This document shows, piece after piece, positions 27,122 to 35,261 of a stretch of 50,301 nucleotides of DNA. Positions within the stretch are counted from its first letter, which is position 1, and each line of letters opens with the position of its first letter. The DNA lies in assembly GCF_006335005.1 (NCBI RefSeq), contig NZ_VDMP01000017.1, positions 13,695 through 63,995 of the forward strand. Reading direction: 5' to 3'. A program made the position numbers and the translations under genes. This stretch comes from Nocardioides albidus (lineage in GTDB: Bacteria > Actinomycetota > Actinomycetes > Propionibacteriales > Nocardioidaceae). Under the pieces are notes generated by a model. It was given only the letters and a program-made list of their open reading frames with translations, made no database searches and was not told where the DNA came from.

Positions 27122-28529
27122 CGGGCGGAGCGAGCAGCACCAGGTCCCGGCTGCGCTGCTCGACCGTCCACCCGTCGCGCTCGAGCGCGTAGGTCAGCCT
27201 GTCGTCGGACGCCATGAGCGCCGCATCAGGGTCCAGCCGGGCCAAGGTGGTGTCCCAGCCGGGCCGCAGCGCGGCCAGGTCGGCGTAGTCCTCGAGCTCG
27301 GCGTCGGTGTAGACGTCGCCGTAGCCGTGCAGCGGGACGTCGAGCTCCGGATGGGTCCAGAGCAGGACGCCTCCGGTGCGCCAGTCGGTGACCACCAGGC
27401 TCGAGTCGGGCAGCGCGTCCAGCGCCCCGCGGAACGGCCGGACCTCGTCGGCGGGGTCCTGGACGACCGTCTGGAACGGGGCGAGGGCGAGGACGACCAC
27501 ACCGAGCGCCAGGACCGCCGCGAGCTCCGGGCGCCGCAGCGGTGCCGGCGCTCGCCGGTGTCCGCGGTAGGTGGCCACGACCAGCGCCAGGGCGATCGCC
27601 GCGAGCGGCACCGTGCGCCCCGAGTAGACGGCGAACACCCCGCCCAGGGCCAGCAGGCCGGCGTCGTACGGCGCCGCGGCCGCTGCGCGCACCATCACGA
27701 GGACCGCGAGGGCCAGCAGCAGCGCGACCGGCGCCGAGCCGACGGTGAGCAGCTCGGGAACGCCCCACTCCGCGAAGTACTCGGCACGGGAGTTGACCAG
27801 CACGACGGCGGAGAACAGCCGCGGCCCCACGGGCGTGACCAGGGTCGCCGCCAGCATCCCGACGGGGACCGTCAGCAGCAGGGCGGCGCGTCGTCGCTCC
27901 GGACGGCGCTCGACGATCACGAGGACGGCCAGGAGAGCGCTCGTGCCGACGCCGAGGATCCACATCCCGTGGCAGGTGGCCCACAGCCAGGCGAGGGGCA
28001 CGAGCAGCCACGGCGCCGAGCCGGTCCGCCGCGCGCGGTCCCAGGCGGCGAGGACGGCGACGAAGAGGAGGTAGCTGAGGACCTGCGGGCGCAGGGAGAG
28101 GCTCGGCAGGAGGCCGACCAGCACCACGGCGGTGAGCAACACCGCGGTCCCCGGGCCGGCGCGGCGGCGCAGGAGCAGGTAGAGAGCGGCAGCGAGGGCC
28201 GTGACGAGAGCCGCGAACACGAGGACCAGACCGGTCCGCCCGGCCACGTCGAAGGTCCAGGACAGGAGGACCTGGGCGAGCCACTGGGTCGGCACCCAGT
28301 CGTGGGACGACCCCGTGCTCGGCTGCCCGGGGTGGCCGATGGACCAGTCGTGGCGGAAGTGTTCGCCGAAGCGCAGGTGGAAGTAGGTGTCGAACGCACG
28401 GAAGGGACGGCGCTCCCAGGCGACGAGGAGAGCGGCGAGGAGCACGCCGGTCGCGACGGGCCAGGCGCGCGCCAGCAGGGGGAAGCGGGCCGCGGGCGGA
28501 GATGCCTCGGGCGGCTCGGTCGCGGCCAC
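27114..28529 (-). CDS. GT-C-like polytopic membrane protein
   Basis: 471 aa, about eleven transmembrane helices, then a soluble C-terminal domain of about 100 residues. The first loop has the pattern [13 protein letters not shown] followed by [16 protein letters not shown]. This resembles a family of predicted GT-C glycosyltransferases whose loop reads DPDxWWHLxxG and W-x-x-x-EWL. The Asp in FDTYFHL would be the catalytic candidate. The GTG at 28529 begins 12 bp after the AsnC-domain gene. Substrate and reaction are unknown, and the glycosyltransferase role is inferred. Confidence 0.65.
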   Translation of the reverse strand: MAATEPPEASPPAARFPLLARAWPVATGVLLAALLVAWERRPFRAFDTYFHLRFGEHFRHDWSIGHPGQPSTGSSHDWVPTQWLAQVLLSWTFDVAGRTGLVLVFAALVTALAAALYLLLRRRAGPGTAVLLTAVVLVGLLPSLSLRPQVLSYLLFVAVLAAWDRARRTGSAPWLLVPLAWLWATCHGMWILGVGTSALLAVLVIVERRPERRRAALLLTVPVGMLAATLVTPVGPRLFSAVVLVNSRAEYFAEWGVPELLTVGSAPVALLLALAVLVMVRAAAAAPYDAGLLALGGVFAVYSGRTVPLAAIALALVVATYRGHRRAPAPLRRPELAAVLALGVVVLALAPFQTVVQDPADEVRPFRGALDALPDSSLVVTDWRTGGVLLWTHPELDVPLHGYGDVYTDAELEDYADLAALRPGWDTTLARLDPDAALMASDDRLTYALERDGWTVEQRSRDLVLLAPPVS

Positions 28530-28540
28530 CGGGACGACTG

Positions 28541-28819
28541 CTAGTCCAGCCCGAGGGAGAAGGCCGCTTCGAGGTCGTGACGGGAGTAGGCGCGATAGGC
28601 GATGTGGGTCTCGGTGTCCACGACGCCCTCGACCTTGTTGAGCCGGTCGGCCACCACGGCGGCGATGTCGTCGTGGGAGCTGACCCGGACCAGCGCGATG
28701 AGATCGATCTGGCCGGTGACGGAGTAGACCTCGCTCACGCCCTCGAGCGCCGCGATCGCCTCGGCGACCTCCGGGATCCGCGCGGTCTCGGCCTGGACGA
28801 AGACGATGGCGGTGATCAT
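28541..28819 (-). CDS. stand-alone AsnC/Lrp ligand-binding (RAM) domain protein
   Basis: 92 aa consisting only of the effector-binding domain of Lrp/AsnC regulators (pattern MITAIVFVQAE, then VYSVTGQIDLIALVRV). There is no helix-turn-helix. Such single-domain proteins form ring oligomers and may bind amino acids. The ATG overlaps the stop of the upstream nuclease gene as ATGA, so the two are coupled. It could sense an amino acid for this operon or for trpD next door, which is speculation. Confidence 0.88.
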   Translation of the reverse strand: MITAIVFVQAETARIPEVAEAIAALEGVSEVYSVTGQIDLIALVRVSSHDDIAAVVADRLNKVEGVVDTETHIAYRAYSRHDLEAAFSLGLD

Positions 28820-30543
28820 GGGCCCAGGGTAGAGGCTGGGGCGGTCGGGACGTACGCCGTGGCGTGGCGGCCGGCACCGCGCACCGGGCACGCCCACTCG
28901 CCGACCACCTCGACCAGGCGGACGCCCGGGGACTCGAGCCAGCGCAGGATCCGCTCGGACTCCTCGGCGCTGGCCGCCGGCGTCGGCCCGATCGCCGGCA
29001 GCACGGTCTCGGCCGAGGCACGCAGGCCGTCGACGTAGGCGACCGCGTCGGTCCCCGCGGGGATGACTCCGGCGGCCGCGAGGCGGCCGTGGCGCACGAC
29101 GTGGACGGCCCACCGGCCGTCCTCCTCGCGACGCGCGGCGACCACCTCGGGACACCCGGTGAGTGCCGTCAGCCGTTGGTTGCGGGCCGCCGCGCGCACG
29201 AAGTCGGCGAGTCGGTCGCGGTGGTGGGCGGCCTCCTCGAACCGCTCCTCGGCGGCCAGCGCCGACATCCGGGCGTGGACGAGGTCGACCACGTCGTCGG
29301 GGCGGGTGAGCAGGGTGTCGCGCAGCTGGCGGACGACGGCGGCGTAGGTCTGCGGGTCGACGCTGCCGTCGCACGGGGCGAGGCAGCGGTCCATCTCCGC
29401 CAGGACGCAGGCGCTGCGCCGCGGCTGCCGGCCGAAGCGGTCGTTGCACTGCCGGATCGGGAACACCTCGTGCAGCGCGGCGAGCGAGCTCTCCGCGGCC
29501 GCTCGCGAGGAGAACGGGCCGAGGTAGTCGGCGTCGTCGTCGAGCACGCGCTTGACCAGGGAGAGCCGTGGCCACGGCTCCCGGGTCAGCTTGAGCCAGG
29601 TGACCTTCTCGGGATGGCGGGAGCGCCGGTTGTAGGGAGGCTTGTGCTCGGCGATCAGGCGCAGCTCGCGCACGGACGCCTCGAGCGGGGTCGCGCACTC
29701 GACGGCGCTCACCGACGAGGCGATCTGGACCATCTCGCCGATCCGGGTGCGCCGCTCCGAGGCGGTGAAGTAGCTGCGGACCCTGCGGCGCAGGTCGCGG
29801 GAGGTGCCGACGTAGAGGACGCGGGAGCTGTCGTCGCGGAAGAGGTAGACGCCGGGGGCATGGGGGAGGTGCTCGGCGAGGTGGCGCTTGCGCCGGGCGG
29901 CGCCGGCGACCTTGCTGGAGTAGCCCTGGAGCTCCTCGAGCGTGTGGACGCCCAGCCCGCCCAGGCGCTCCATCAGGCCGTGCAGCACGTCGACGGTCGC
30001 CCGCGCGTCGGCGAGCGCGCGGTGGTTGGGCGTCGTGCCGGCGCGGAACACCCGCGCGAGCGAGGAGAGCTTGTGGTTGGGGGCCTCGTCGCGGGTCACG
30101 ACGTGGCGCGCGAGCTTGACGGTGTCGAGCACCTCGAAGTCGGGCCAGACGATGTCCTGCTCGCGCGCGAAGTGGCGCAGGAAGCCCACGTCGAAGCGCG
30201 CGTTGTGGGCCACCAGGACCGACCCGGCGGCGAACTCCAGGAACGCCGGCAGGGCCGCGCCGATCGGGGGAGCGTCGGCGACCATCCCGTTGGTGATCCC
30301 GGTGAGCACCGCGATGAACGCGGGGATCGAGGTGTGGGGGTTGACCAGGGTCTGGAACTCGCCCAGGACCTCGCCGCCCCGCACCTTCACCGCGCCGATC
30401 TCGGTGATCATGTCGCCGTCGGCGACCGAGCCGCCCGTGGTCTCCAGGTCCACGACGCAGAAGGTGACGTCGTGCAGCGGGCGGCCGAGCTCGTCGAACC
30501 CGCGCTGCGCGTCCCACCGGGGTGTGACGGGTGCTGCGGTCAT
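28816..30543 (-). CDS. DnaQ-like exonuclease fused to UvrC/Cho-like GIY-YIG domain
   Basis: 575 aa. Residues about 20-190 are a DEDDh 3'-5' exonuclease: VVDLETTGG (Asp, Glu), AHNARFDVGFL (Asp) and HRALADARAT (His, Asp). From about 220 the protein resembles the UvrC N-terminus. The GIY-YIG-type segment is GVYLFRDDSSRVLYVGTSRDLRRRV, followed by UvrC-type cysteine-rich and UVR-like regions (CLAPCDG, EERFEEAAHHRDRL). From memory, Rv2191 of M. tuberculosis has the same fusion. The ATG at 30543 is chosen because TACCGT lies 7 nt upstream; a GTG at 30564 is in frame. Likely role in DNA repair. Confidence 0.9.
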   Translation of the reverse strand: MTAAPVTPRWDAQRGFDELGRPLHDVTFCVVDLETTGGSVADGDMITEIGAVKVRGGEVLGEFQTLVNPHTSIPAFIAVLTGITNGMVADAPPIGAALPAFLEFAAGSVLVAHNARFDVGFLRHFAREQDIVWPDFEVLDTVKLARHVVTRDEAPNHKLSSLARVFRAGTTPNHRALADARATVDVLHGLMERLGGLGVHTLEELQGYSSKVAGAARRKRHLAEHLPHAPGVYLFRDDSSRVLYVGTSRDLRRRVRSYFTASERRTRIGEMVQIASSVSAVECATPLEASVRELRLIAEHKPPYNRRSRHPEKVTWLKLTREPWPRLSLVKRVLDDDADYLGPFSSRAAAESSLAALHEVFPIRQCNDRFGRQPRRSACVLAEMDRCLAPCDGSVDPQTYAAVVRQLRDTLLTRPDDVVDLVHARMSALAAEERFEEAAHHRDRLADFVRAAARNQRLTALTGCPEVVAARREEDGRWAVHVVRHGRLAAAGVIPAGTDAVAYVDGLRASAETVLPAIGPTPAASAEESERILRWLESPGVRLVEVVGEWACPVRGAGRHATAYVPTAPASTLGP

Positions 30544-30550
30544 GGGAGCG

Positions 30551-30556
30551 ACGGTA
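30551..30556 (-). promoter_or_regulatory. -10 element of the exonuclease operon (leaderless)
   Basis: On the minus strand TACCGT is followed by 7 nt and the ATG at 30543; this supports that start over the GTG at 30564. Confidence 0.4.
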
Positions 30557-30641
30557 GGCGCCACCTCCGACGCTTCCCGGGACGTCGGGCCGATGTGTCG
30601 CCGGCGGGGTTGTGTCGGAGCCCCCTGTCAGCCTCGCGGAC

Positions 30642-30845
30642 ATGACGAGGATCGACTGCGACACCTGTGTGGTGCGAGGGCTGGCCTGCCACGACTGCGT
30701 GGTGACCGTGCTGCTCGGACCCCCGCCCGAGCTGGTGATCGGCGACGACGAGATGGCGGCCCTCGAGGTGCTGGCCGACGGGGGGCTGGTCCCGCCCCTG
30801 CGCCTGGTCCAGCCGGTCGACGGTCCACGGGTCGAGTCGGCGTGA
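30642..30845 (+). CDS. small double-CXXC protein, 67 aa
   Basis: The protein begins MTRIDCDTCVVRGLACHDC and continues with a hydrophobic, then acidic part (VVTVLLGPPPELVIGDDEM) and an ordinary globular-looking tail. The two CXXC pairs, 7 residues apart, could bind zinc or an Fe-S cluster, or act in thiol exchange. An in-frame GTG at 30612 would add ten residues. I think similar small proteins occur beside the nuclease and NlpC/P60 genes in other actinobacteria, but I cannot name a family. The gene lies between the divergent nuclease promoter and the riboswitch. Confidence 0.6.
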   Translation: MTRIDCDTCVVRGLACHDCVVTVLLGPPPELVIGDDEMAALEVLADGGLVPPLRLVQPVDGPRVESA

Positions 30846-30943
30846 GTCCCCGGTGGGGATGGGGCCGCCGTGACCGGCGGGAGCGATGTGACGAAGGCCA
30901 CGCCGGCGTCGGGCGGCTCGTCCCCACACGCCCCGGGGCGGTT

Positions 30944-30973
30944 TTGGTCCGGGCCGCCGGCCGCGACTAGTCT
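30944..30973 (+). promoter_or_regulatory. promoter of the riboswitch-NlpC/P60 transcript
   Basis: TTGGTC (30944-30949) and TAGTCT (30968-30973) are separated by 18 bp. Predicted transcription start is near 30980, just before the riboswitch. The sequence from 30846 to 30943 shows nothing I recognise. Confidence 0.5.
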
Positions 30974-31009
30974 GCTCCCTCAGGTGTCCGAGGAAGTGGG
31001 TCGACCGAC

Positions 31010-31186
31010 CCGCGCGGGCGCCGCGCTGAGTTCGGACCGCTCGGGGTCCGGAGCCGGGGAACCAACCACTCTGGGGTGAGTCCCGCACGAGGCGCGAAGG
31101 GCGGGGTCCGACCGGACCGCGCCGGTCGCGAGGAGTGCGGGTAGGGCGAGTCGTGCCCGAACCCGTCAGCTCACCCGGTAGGCGTA
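31010..31186 (+). ncRNA. cyclic-di-AMP riboswitch (ydaO/yuaA class)
   Basis: The 5' half has CGCTGAGTTCGGACCGC, then GAGCCGGGGAACCAACCA and the conserved GGGGTGAGTC. The 3' half has TAGGGCGAGTCGTGCCCGAA, then CCCGTCAGCTCACCCGGTAGGCG. These are the hallmark blocks of the ydaO-yuaA RNA, which binds two c-di-AMP molecules and usually turns expression off. The class is known in actinobacteria upstream of cell-wall hydrolases, as here. The aptamer ends about 28 nt before the NlpC/P60 start, so control could be at translation or by termination. Confidence 0.9.
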
Positions 31187-31213
31187 CGACACACCAGAGG
31201 GGACCGCCAGCTC

Positions 31214-32209
31214 GTGCTGAACGGCCGGACACGAACCACCGCCGCGCTCGCGGCGCTCGCCGTCACCGGAGCGATCACGCTGTCGATCAGCGGCACGCCC
31301 ACGCCCGCGCAGGCGGAGCCCGACCTCGAGACCGTGAAGGCGCGTGTCGACCGGCTCTTCCACGAGTCCGAGCAGGCCGCGGAGCGCTACAACGACGCCG
31401 AGCTCGAGCTCGCCGAGCTCGACGACGACCTCACCTCCCTCGAGGCCGACCAGTCCCGTCAGGGCGACGCCCTCGCCGGTGTCCGCTCCGACGTGCGTGA
31501 CTCGCTCATCCAGCAGTACCAGTCCGGCAGCCTCGGTCCCACCGGCGAGCTGCTGTCCTCCGACTCCCAGGGCTTCCTCGACGAGCTCGCCACGATGTCC
31601 ACCGTGGCGGGTCTCCAGGACTCCCTCCTCGCCGAGTACGGCGACGAGGTCGAGGCCTACGACATCCGCAAGGACCAGACCGAGGAGCGCCGCGCCGACA
31701 TCGAGGAGCTCCAGGCGAAGCTCGCCGAGGAGAAGAAGACGGCCGACGCCAAGCTCGCCGAGGCCAAGGAGCTCCTCTCGCAGCTCGAGGCCGAGCAGCG
31801 CGCCGCCCTCCTCTCGCGCGACGCGGGCCGTCCGATCGACGCCAGCGCCATCCCGGCCTCGGGTCGGGCGGCGGAGGCCATCAAGTACGCCCTCGCCCAG
31901 GTCGGCGACGCCTACGTCTGGGGCGCCATGGGGCCCAACGCGTTCGACTGCTCCGGCCTGACGATGATGGCCTACGCGCAGGCCGGCGTGAGCCTGCCGC
32001 ACTCCTCGCGCGCCCAGTACGGCAGCGGCGCGCACGTCGCCAAGAGCGACCTGCAGCCCGGCGACCTCGTCTTCTACTACAGCCCCATCAGCCACGTCGG
32101 CATCTACCTCGGCAACGGCCTGATCGTGCACGCGGCCAACCCGGGCGCCGGCGTCAAGGTCTCCGACCTCGACGAGATGCCCTACGCCGGAGCGGTCCGG
32201 CCTGGGTGA
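31214..32209 (+). CDS. secreted NlpC/P60 peptidoglycan endopeptidase (RipA/RipC-like)
   Basis: 331 aa. A Sec signal peptide ends near residue 34 (PTPAQAEP). Residues 37-205 form a long Glu/Lys/Ala-rich coiled coil. The C-terminal NlpC/P60 domain cleaves the peptide stem of peptidoglycan: Cys246 in FDCSGLT, His294 in SHVGIYLG and a third polar residue near His306 in IVHAANPG. The coiled coil is where FtsEX-type activation acts in RipC relatives. The start is a GTG with GAGGGG about 11 nt upstream. Expression is under the c-di-AMP riboswitch. Confidence 0.94.
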   Translation: MLNGRTRTTAALAALAVTGAITLSISGTPTPAQAEPDLETVKARVDRLFHESEQAAERYNDAELELAELDDDLTSLEADQSRQGDALAGVRSDVRDSLIQQYQSGSLGPTGELLSSDSQGFLDELATMSTVAGLQDSLLAEYGDEVEAYDIRKDQTEERRADIEELQAKLAEEKKTADAKLAEAKELLSQLEAEQRAALLSRDAGRPIDASAIPASGRAAEAIKYALAQVGDAYVWGAMGPNAFDCSGLTMMAYAQAGVSLPHSSRAQYGSGAHVAKSDLQPGDLVFYYSPISHVGIYLGNGLIVHAANPGAGVKVSDLDEMPYAGAVRPG

Positions 32210-33423
32210 CGTCCAGGGCAGGGCGTCGGGCCCTTCCTGCGGTCCTGGTGGCCCTCGCCCTCGTGGCGGGCGGCTGCTCCCAGGACGAGTACGTCGCGCC
32301 GCCTCCGGGGACGACCAGCGATGTCGCCGACCCGGCTGCGGCCGCCGACACCCTGCGTGACCTCCAGGCCGCGATCCGCGCCGGCGACGGAGCGGCGGCC
32401 GCCGCTCTCGGCGCCGACCCGCGCGCCCACGACCTGCTGAGCGCGGTCGCCGTCAATGCGGCGGCGCTCGAACTCTCCGACGTCACGCTGCGCTACGTCA
32501 CCGAGACCGGGCGCACCAGCGGCGGGGACGCCTGGGACGGGCAGGTGGCGATCACCTGGCGCATCCCGGGGCTCGACCGCGCCTCGGCGCGCGCCGAGCT
32601 CCCCGTCTCCTTCGCCGACCACGGCACGTCGATCTCCGCGATCGGCGGCACCGGGGCACGGTTGCCGCTGTGGCTCTCCGCTCCGCTCACCGTCGAGCGC
32701 CAGGGCCAGGTGGTCGTCGCGGTCGCCGGCCACGGCGCCGCGGCCCGGGGCTACCTCGCCGCCGCGCTTCGCGCCGTCGCGGAGGTCCGGGCCGTCGTAC
32801 CCGGTCCTGGCGGGCTGGTCGTCGAGGTCCCTGCCGACGCCGAGGGCCTGCAGCGCGCGCTCGACACCGAGCCCGGACAGTACTCCGCGATCGCGGCGAT
32901 CACGGCCCCGGTCGACGGCTCGCAGGCGCCCGGCAGCCCCGTGCACGTCTTCCTCAACCGCACCGTGTACGACGACCTCGACCCGGTCGCCGCCCAGGTC
33001 GTGATGACCCACGAGGCGGTGCACGCCCTCACCGAGGCCGTCGGGGCCCGGCAGGCACCCCTGTGGCTCGTCGAGGGCTTCGCCGACTACGTCGCGCTGC
33101 GCGACGTCGGCCTGCCCCTGACCCGGACGGCAGGGCAGATCGCCGCGCAGGTGCGCCAGCAGGGGGTCCCCGAGCGGCTCCCGGGCGACGGCGAGTTCGA
33201 CCCGACCGCCAGCCACCTCGGCGCGGTCTACGAGGCGGCCTGGCTGGTCTGTGTCACCCTCGCCGAGCACGCGGGAGAGGGGGCGCTCGTCGACGTCTAC
33301 GAGCAGGTGCGGGACGGCGGGGATCTCGCCGGAGCGCTGCGGCAGCACGCCGGGTGGAGCGAGCAGGACCTCACCGCGGCGTGGCAGGACCGCCTCGCCG
33401 GGTTGCCCGCCGTGGCAGGCTGA
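32206..33423 (+). CDS. lipoprotein with HEXXH metallopeptidase domain (peptidase MA-like)
   Basis: 405 aa. The lipobox LVAGGC places the acylated Cys at residue 24. Residues 45-230 form an uncharacterised exported domain. The C-terminal part has the zinc motif HEAVH (His269, Glu270, His273) and the gluzincin third ligand Glu290 in WLVEGFADYVAL. The GTG start overlaps the NlpC/P60 stop as GTGA, so it shares the riboswitch-controlled transcript and probably works on the cell envelope. The substrate is unknown. Confidence 0.83.
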   Translation: MTSRAGRRALPAVLVALALVAGGCSQDEYVAPPPGTTSDVADPAAAADTLRDLQAAIRAGDGAAAAALGADPRAHDLLSAVAVNAAALELSDVTLRYVTETGRTSGGDAWDGQVAITWRIPGLDRASARAELPVSFADHGTSISAIGGTGARLPLWLSAPLTVERQGQVVVAVAGHGAAARGYLAAALRAVAEVRAVVPGPGGLVVEVPADAEGLQRALDTEPGQYSAIAAITAPVDGSQAPGSPVHVFLNRTVYDDLDPVAAQVVMTHEAVHALTEAVGARQAPLWLVEGFADYVALRDVGLPLTRTAGQIAAQVRQQGVPERLPGDGEFDPTASHLGAVYEAAWLVCVTLAEHAGEGALVDVYEQVRDGGDLAGALRQHAGWSEQDLTAAWQDRLAGLPAVAG

Positions 33424-33428
33424 CCCGC

Positions 33429-34673
33429 GTGGCGGACGACCGATCGGCGGTGCGCAGGGTCGCGCTAGGCACTGTCCTCGTGGGGGCGGCCGCGTTCGTG
33501 CTTGTCGCGGCGGCCCGGGTGCCGTGGCATCCCGTCCCCGGCGGCCTTCCCGACCCGGTCACGGCGTCCGCGGTCTTCACCCGCGCCCAGATCGAGACCG
33601 GCGAGCACTACGCCCTGTGGGGCCGGATCTGGAGCTGGTCGCGACTCGCGGTCTCGCTGGGGGTCGCCGCCTGGCTGGGCTTCGGAGCCCGGGGACGCAG
33701 GCTCTCCGCCCGGCTACGCGGTTGGTGGTGGATCCGGGTCGTGCTGGTCGTGCTGGCCCTGACCCTCGTCGGCGAGCTGGTCACCCTGCCCTTCGGCATC
33801 GCCCTGCGCCAGCTGGGCCTCGAGGAGGGGCTGGTCGCCGGCACCTGGTCCGACTGGGCCCTCGACCAGGTCAAGGGCTGCCTGGTCACCGTGATCGGCA
33901 CGTCCATCGCGATGTGCGCGCTCGTGGGCTGCATGCGTCGTCTGCCGCGGCTCTGGCCGGCCGTCGGGGGGCTCGCGGCCGCCGGGCTCGTCGTCCTCGG
34001 CTCGTTCGCCTACCCGGTGGTGGTCGAGCCGGTCTTCAACAGGTTCGAGTCCCTGCCCGACGGCGCGCTGCGCGCGGAGGTGCTGGCCCTCGCGGACGCC
34101 GAGGGCGTGCCCGTGGACGACGTGCTTATCGCCGACGCCTCGCGGCGCACGACGACGCTCAACGCGTACGTGTCGGGCTTCGGCAACAGCCGCCGGGTCG
34201 TCCTCTACGACAACCTCGTCGACGACTCGCCGCGCAACGAGACGCTCGCGGTCGTCGCTCACGAGCTGGCGCACGCGAAGTACGACGACGTGCTGACCGG
34301 GACGCTGCTCGGCGCGGCCGGGGCGGTTCTCGGCGTGGGGCTGCTCGGCTTCCTGCTGCCCGGCTCCCGACGTACCCGGGAGGACGAGGTGACGGCGGTG
34401 CCTCGGGTCCTGGCCCTGGTCGCGATCGCGACCTTCCTGTCGGCGCCGGCCCAGAACGCCATCAGCCGGGCCATCGAGACCCGGGCGGACCAGACGGCGC
34501 TGGAGGCGACCAACGCCCCCCAGGCGTTCGTGGACCTCCAGCGCCGTCTGGCCCTGCGCTCCCATGCCGACCCCACACCTCCGGCGTGGTCGCAGTGGTG
34601 GTTCGGCTCGCATCCGACGGTGTTGCAGCGGATCGGGCTCGCGAACCGGTTCGAGTCGCGTCCTACGGGGTGA
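33429..34673 (+). CDS. M48 family membrane metallopeptidase (Ste24-like)
   Basis: 414 aa, with hydrophobic helices at about 14-32, 60-80, 95-115, 130-160 and 170-195, and another pair after the active site. The zinc site is HELAH (His278, Glu279, His282) in VVAHELAHAKYDDVL, with the third ligand Glu350 in ETRADQTAL. The order and spacing resemble CAAX prenyl protease 1 (Ste24) more than HtpX. The GTG at 33429 is 5 bp after the lipoprotein gene, making a third gene of that operon. Its stop overlaps the convergent pilin gene by 11 bp. Confidence 0.9.
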   Translation: MADDRSAVRRVALGTVLVGAAAFVLVAAARVPWHPVPGGLPDPVTASAVFTRAQIETGEHYALWGRIWSWSRLAVSLGVAAWLGFGARGRRLSARLRGWWWIRVVLVVLALTLVGELVTLPFGIALRQLGLEEGLVAGTWSDWALDQVKGCLVTVIGTSIAMCALVGCMRRLPRLWPAVGGLAAAGLVVLGSFAYPVVVEPVFNRFESLPDGALRAEVLALADAEGVPVDDVLIADASRRTTTLNAYVSGFGNSRRVVLYDNLVDDSPRNETLAVVAHELAHAKYDDVLTGTLLGAAGAVLGVGLLGFLLPGSRRTREDEVTAVPRVLALVAIATFLSAPAQNAISRAIETRADQTALEATNAPQAFVDLQRRLALRSHADPTPPAWSQWWFGSHPTVLQRIGLANRFESRPTG

Positions 34674-34833
34674 TCGCGGAGTTGACGCTGGCGTTCGTGT
34701 TATCGAACAGGCCGCCGACCCGACCTCCGAGGAGGAGCACGGCGGAGACGATGACCGCCGCGATCAAGGCGGTCAGGAGCGCATACTCCACCGCGGATGC
34801 GCCTCTGTGACGATGCAGCGGCGATGCGGACAT
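34663..34833 (-). CDS. Flp-type pilin, second copy (56 aa)
   Basis: Short type IVb pilin. The N-terminal basic leader MSASPLHRHRG ends in the prepilin peptidase site Gly11/Ala12. Mature residues ASAVEYALL have Glu at +5 and Tyr at +6, the Flp signature, followed by one hydrophobic helix (LIAAVIVSAVLLLGG) and a short polar tail NTNASVNSAITP. It has its own ATG 89 bp after the first pilin gene, beyond a terminator hairpin, so it may be expressed at a lower level. Confidence 0.88.
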   Translation of the reverse strand: MSASPLHRHRGASAVEYALLTALIAAVIVSAVLLLGGRVGGLFDNTNASVNSAITP

Positions 34834-34860
34834 GAGCGTCTCCCACGGATGAGTTGGCCG

Positions 34861-34901
34861 AAAAAGCGTAGCGGTCGCGCCACAGATGATGACGCGACCG
34901 C
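34861..34901 (-). terminator. intrinsic terminator between the two Flp pilin genes
   Basis: On the minus strand GCGGTCGCG (34901-34893) pairs with CGCGACCGC (34879-34871) across a 13-nt loop and is followed by TACGCTTTTT. It lies just downstream of the first pilin gene. Confidence 0.8.
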
Positions 34902-34922
34902 CCGTACGACTCTCGATCGAGA

Positions 34923-35108
34923 TCAGCTCCCGAGGCTGGTGTTGACCTTGTCGAAGGCGCCGTCGAGCTTGGTGCCGAGCAGGACCACCGCGGAGATGAT
35001 AACGGCGGCGATGAGGGCGACGAGCAGCCCGTACTCGACGGCGGTGGCGCCGCGCTCGTCCATCTTGGCGAGGCGGGCGTTGAGCAGGATGCTGAGGTAC
35101 TGGATCAT
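34923..35108 (-). CDS. Flp-type pilin, main copy (61 aa)
   Basis: Type IVb pilin subunit. The leader MIQYLSILLNARLAKMDERG is followed by the processing site and ATAVEYGLL (Glu at +5, Tyr at +6). One transmembrane/assembly helix follows (VALIAAVIISAVVLLGT), then the tail KLDGAFDKVNTSLGS. The ATG at 35108 has GGGAG 6 nt upstream, so the longer in-frame reading is not used. A strong terminator directly follows. The 150-nt upstream region contains a small TAGTC/GACTA hairpin at 35221-35236 but no clear promoter. Confidence 0.93.
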   Translation of the reverse strand: MIQYLSILLNARLAKMDERGATAVEYGLLVALIAAVIISAVVLLGTKLDGAFDKVNTSLGS

Positions 35109-35261
35109 GGGGTGCTCCCTGTGCACTGGTTCTTCGTGTCCCCGGGGAGTGCGTTCCCCGATAGCCAGAACTCTGCCGGAAGCGCTCCGGAGAAGGATCG
35201 GGAGTTCGTGCGCTCGCTGCTAGTCACTTCGGACTACCGGCGGCGGACGGCCTGCGGCCGC

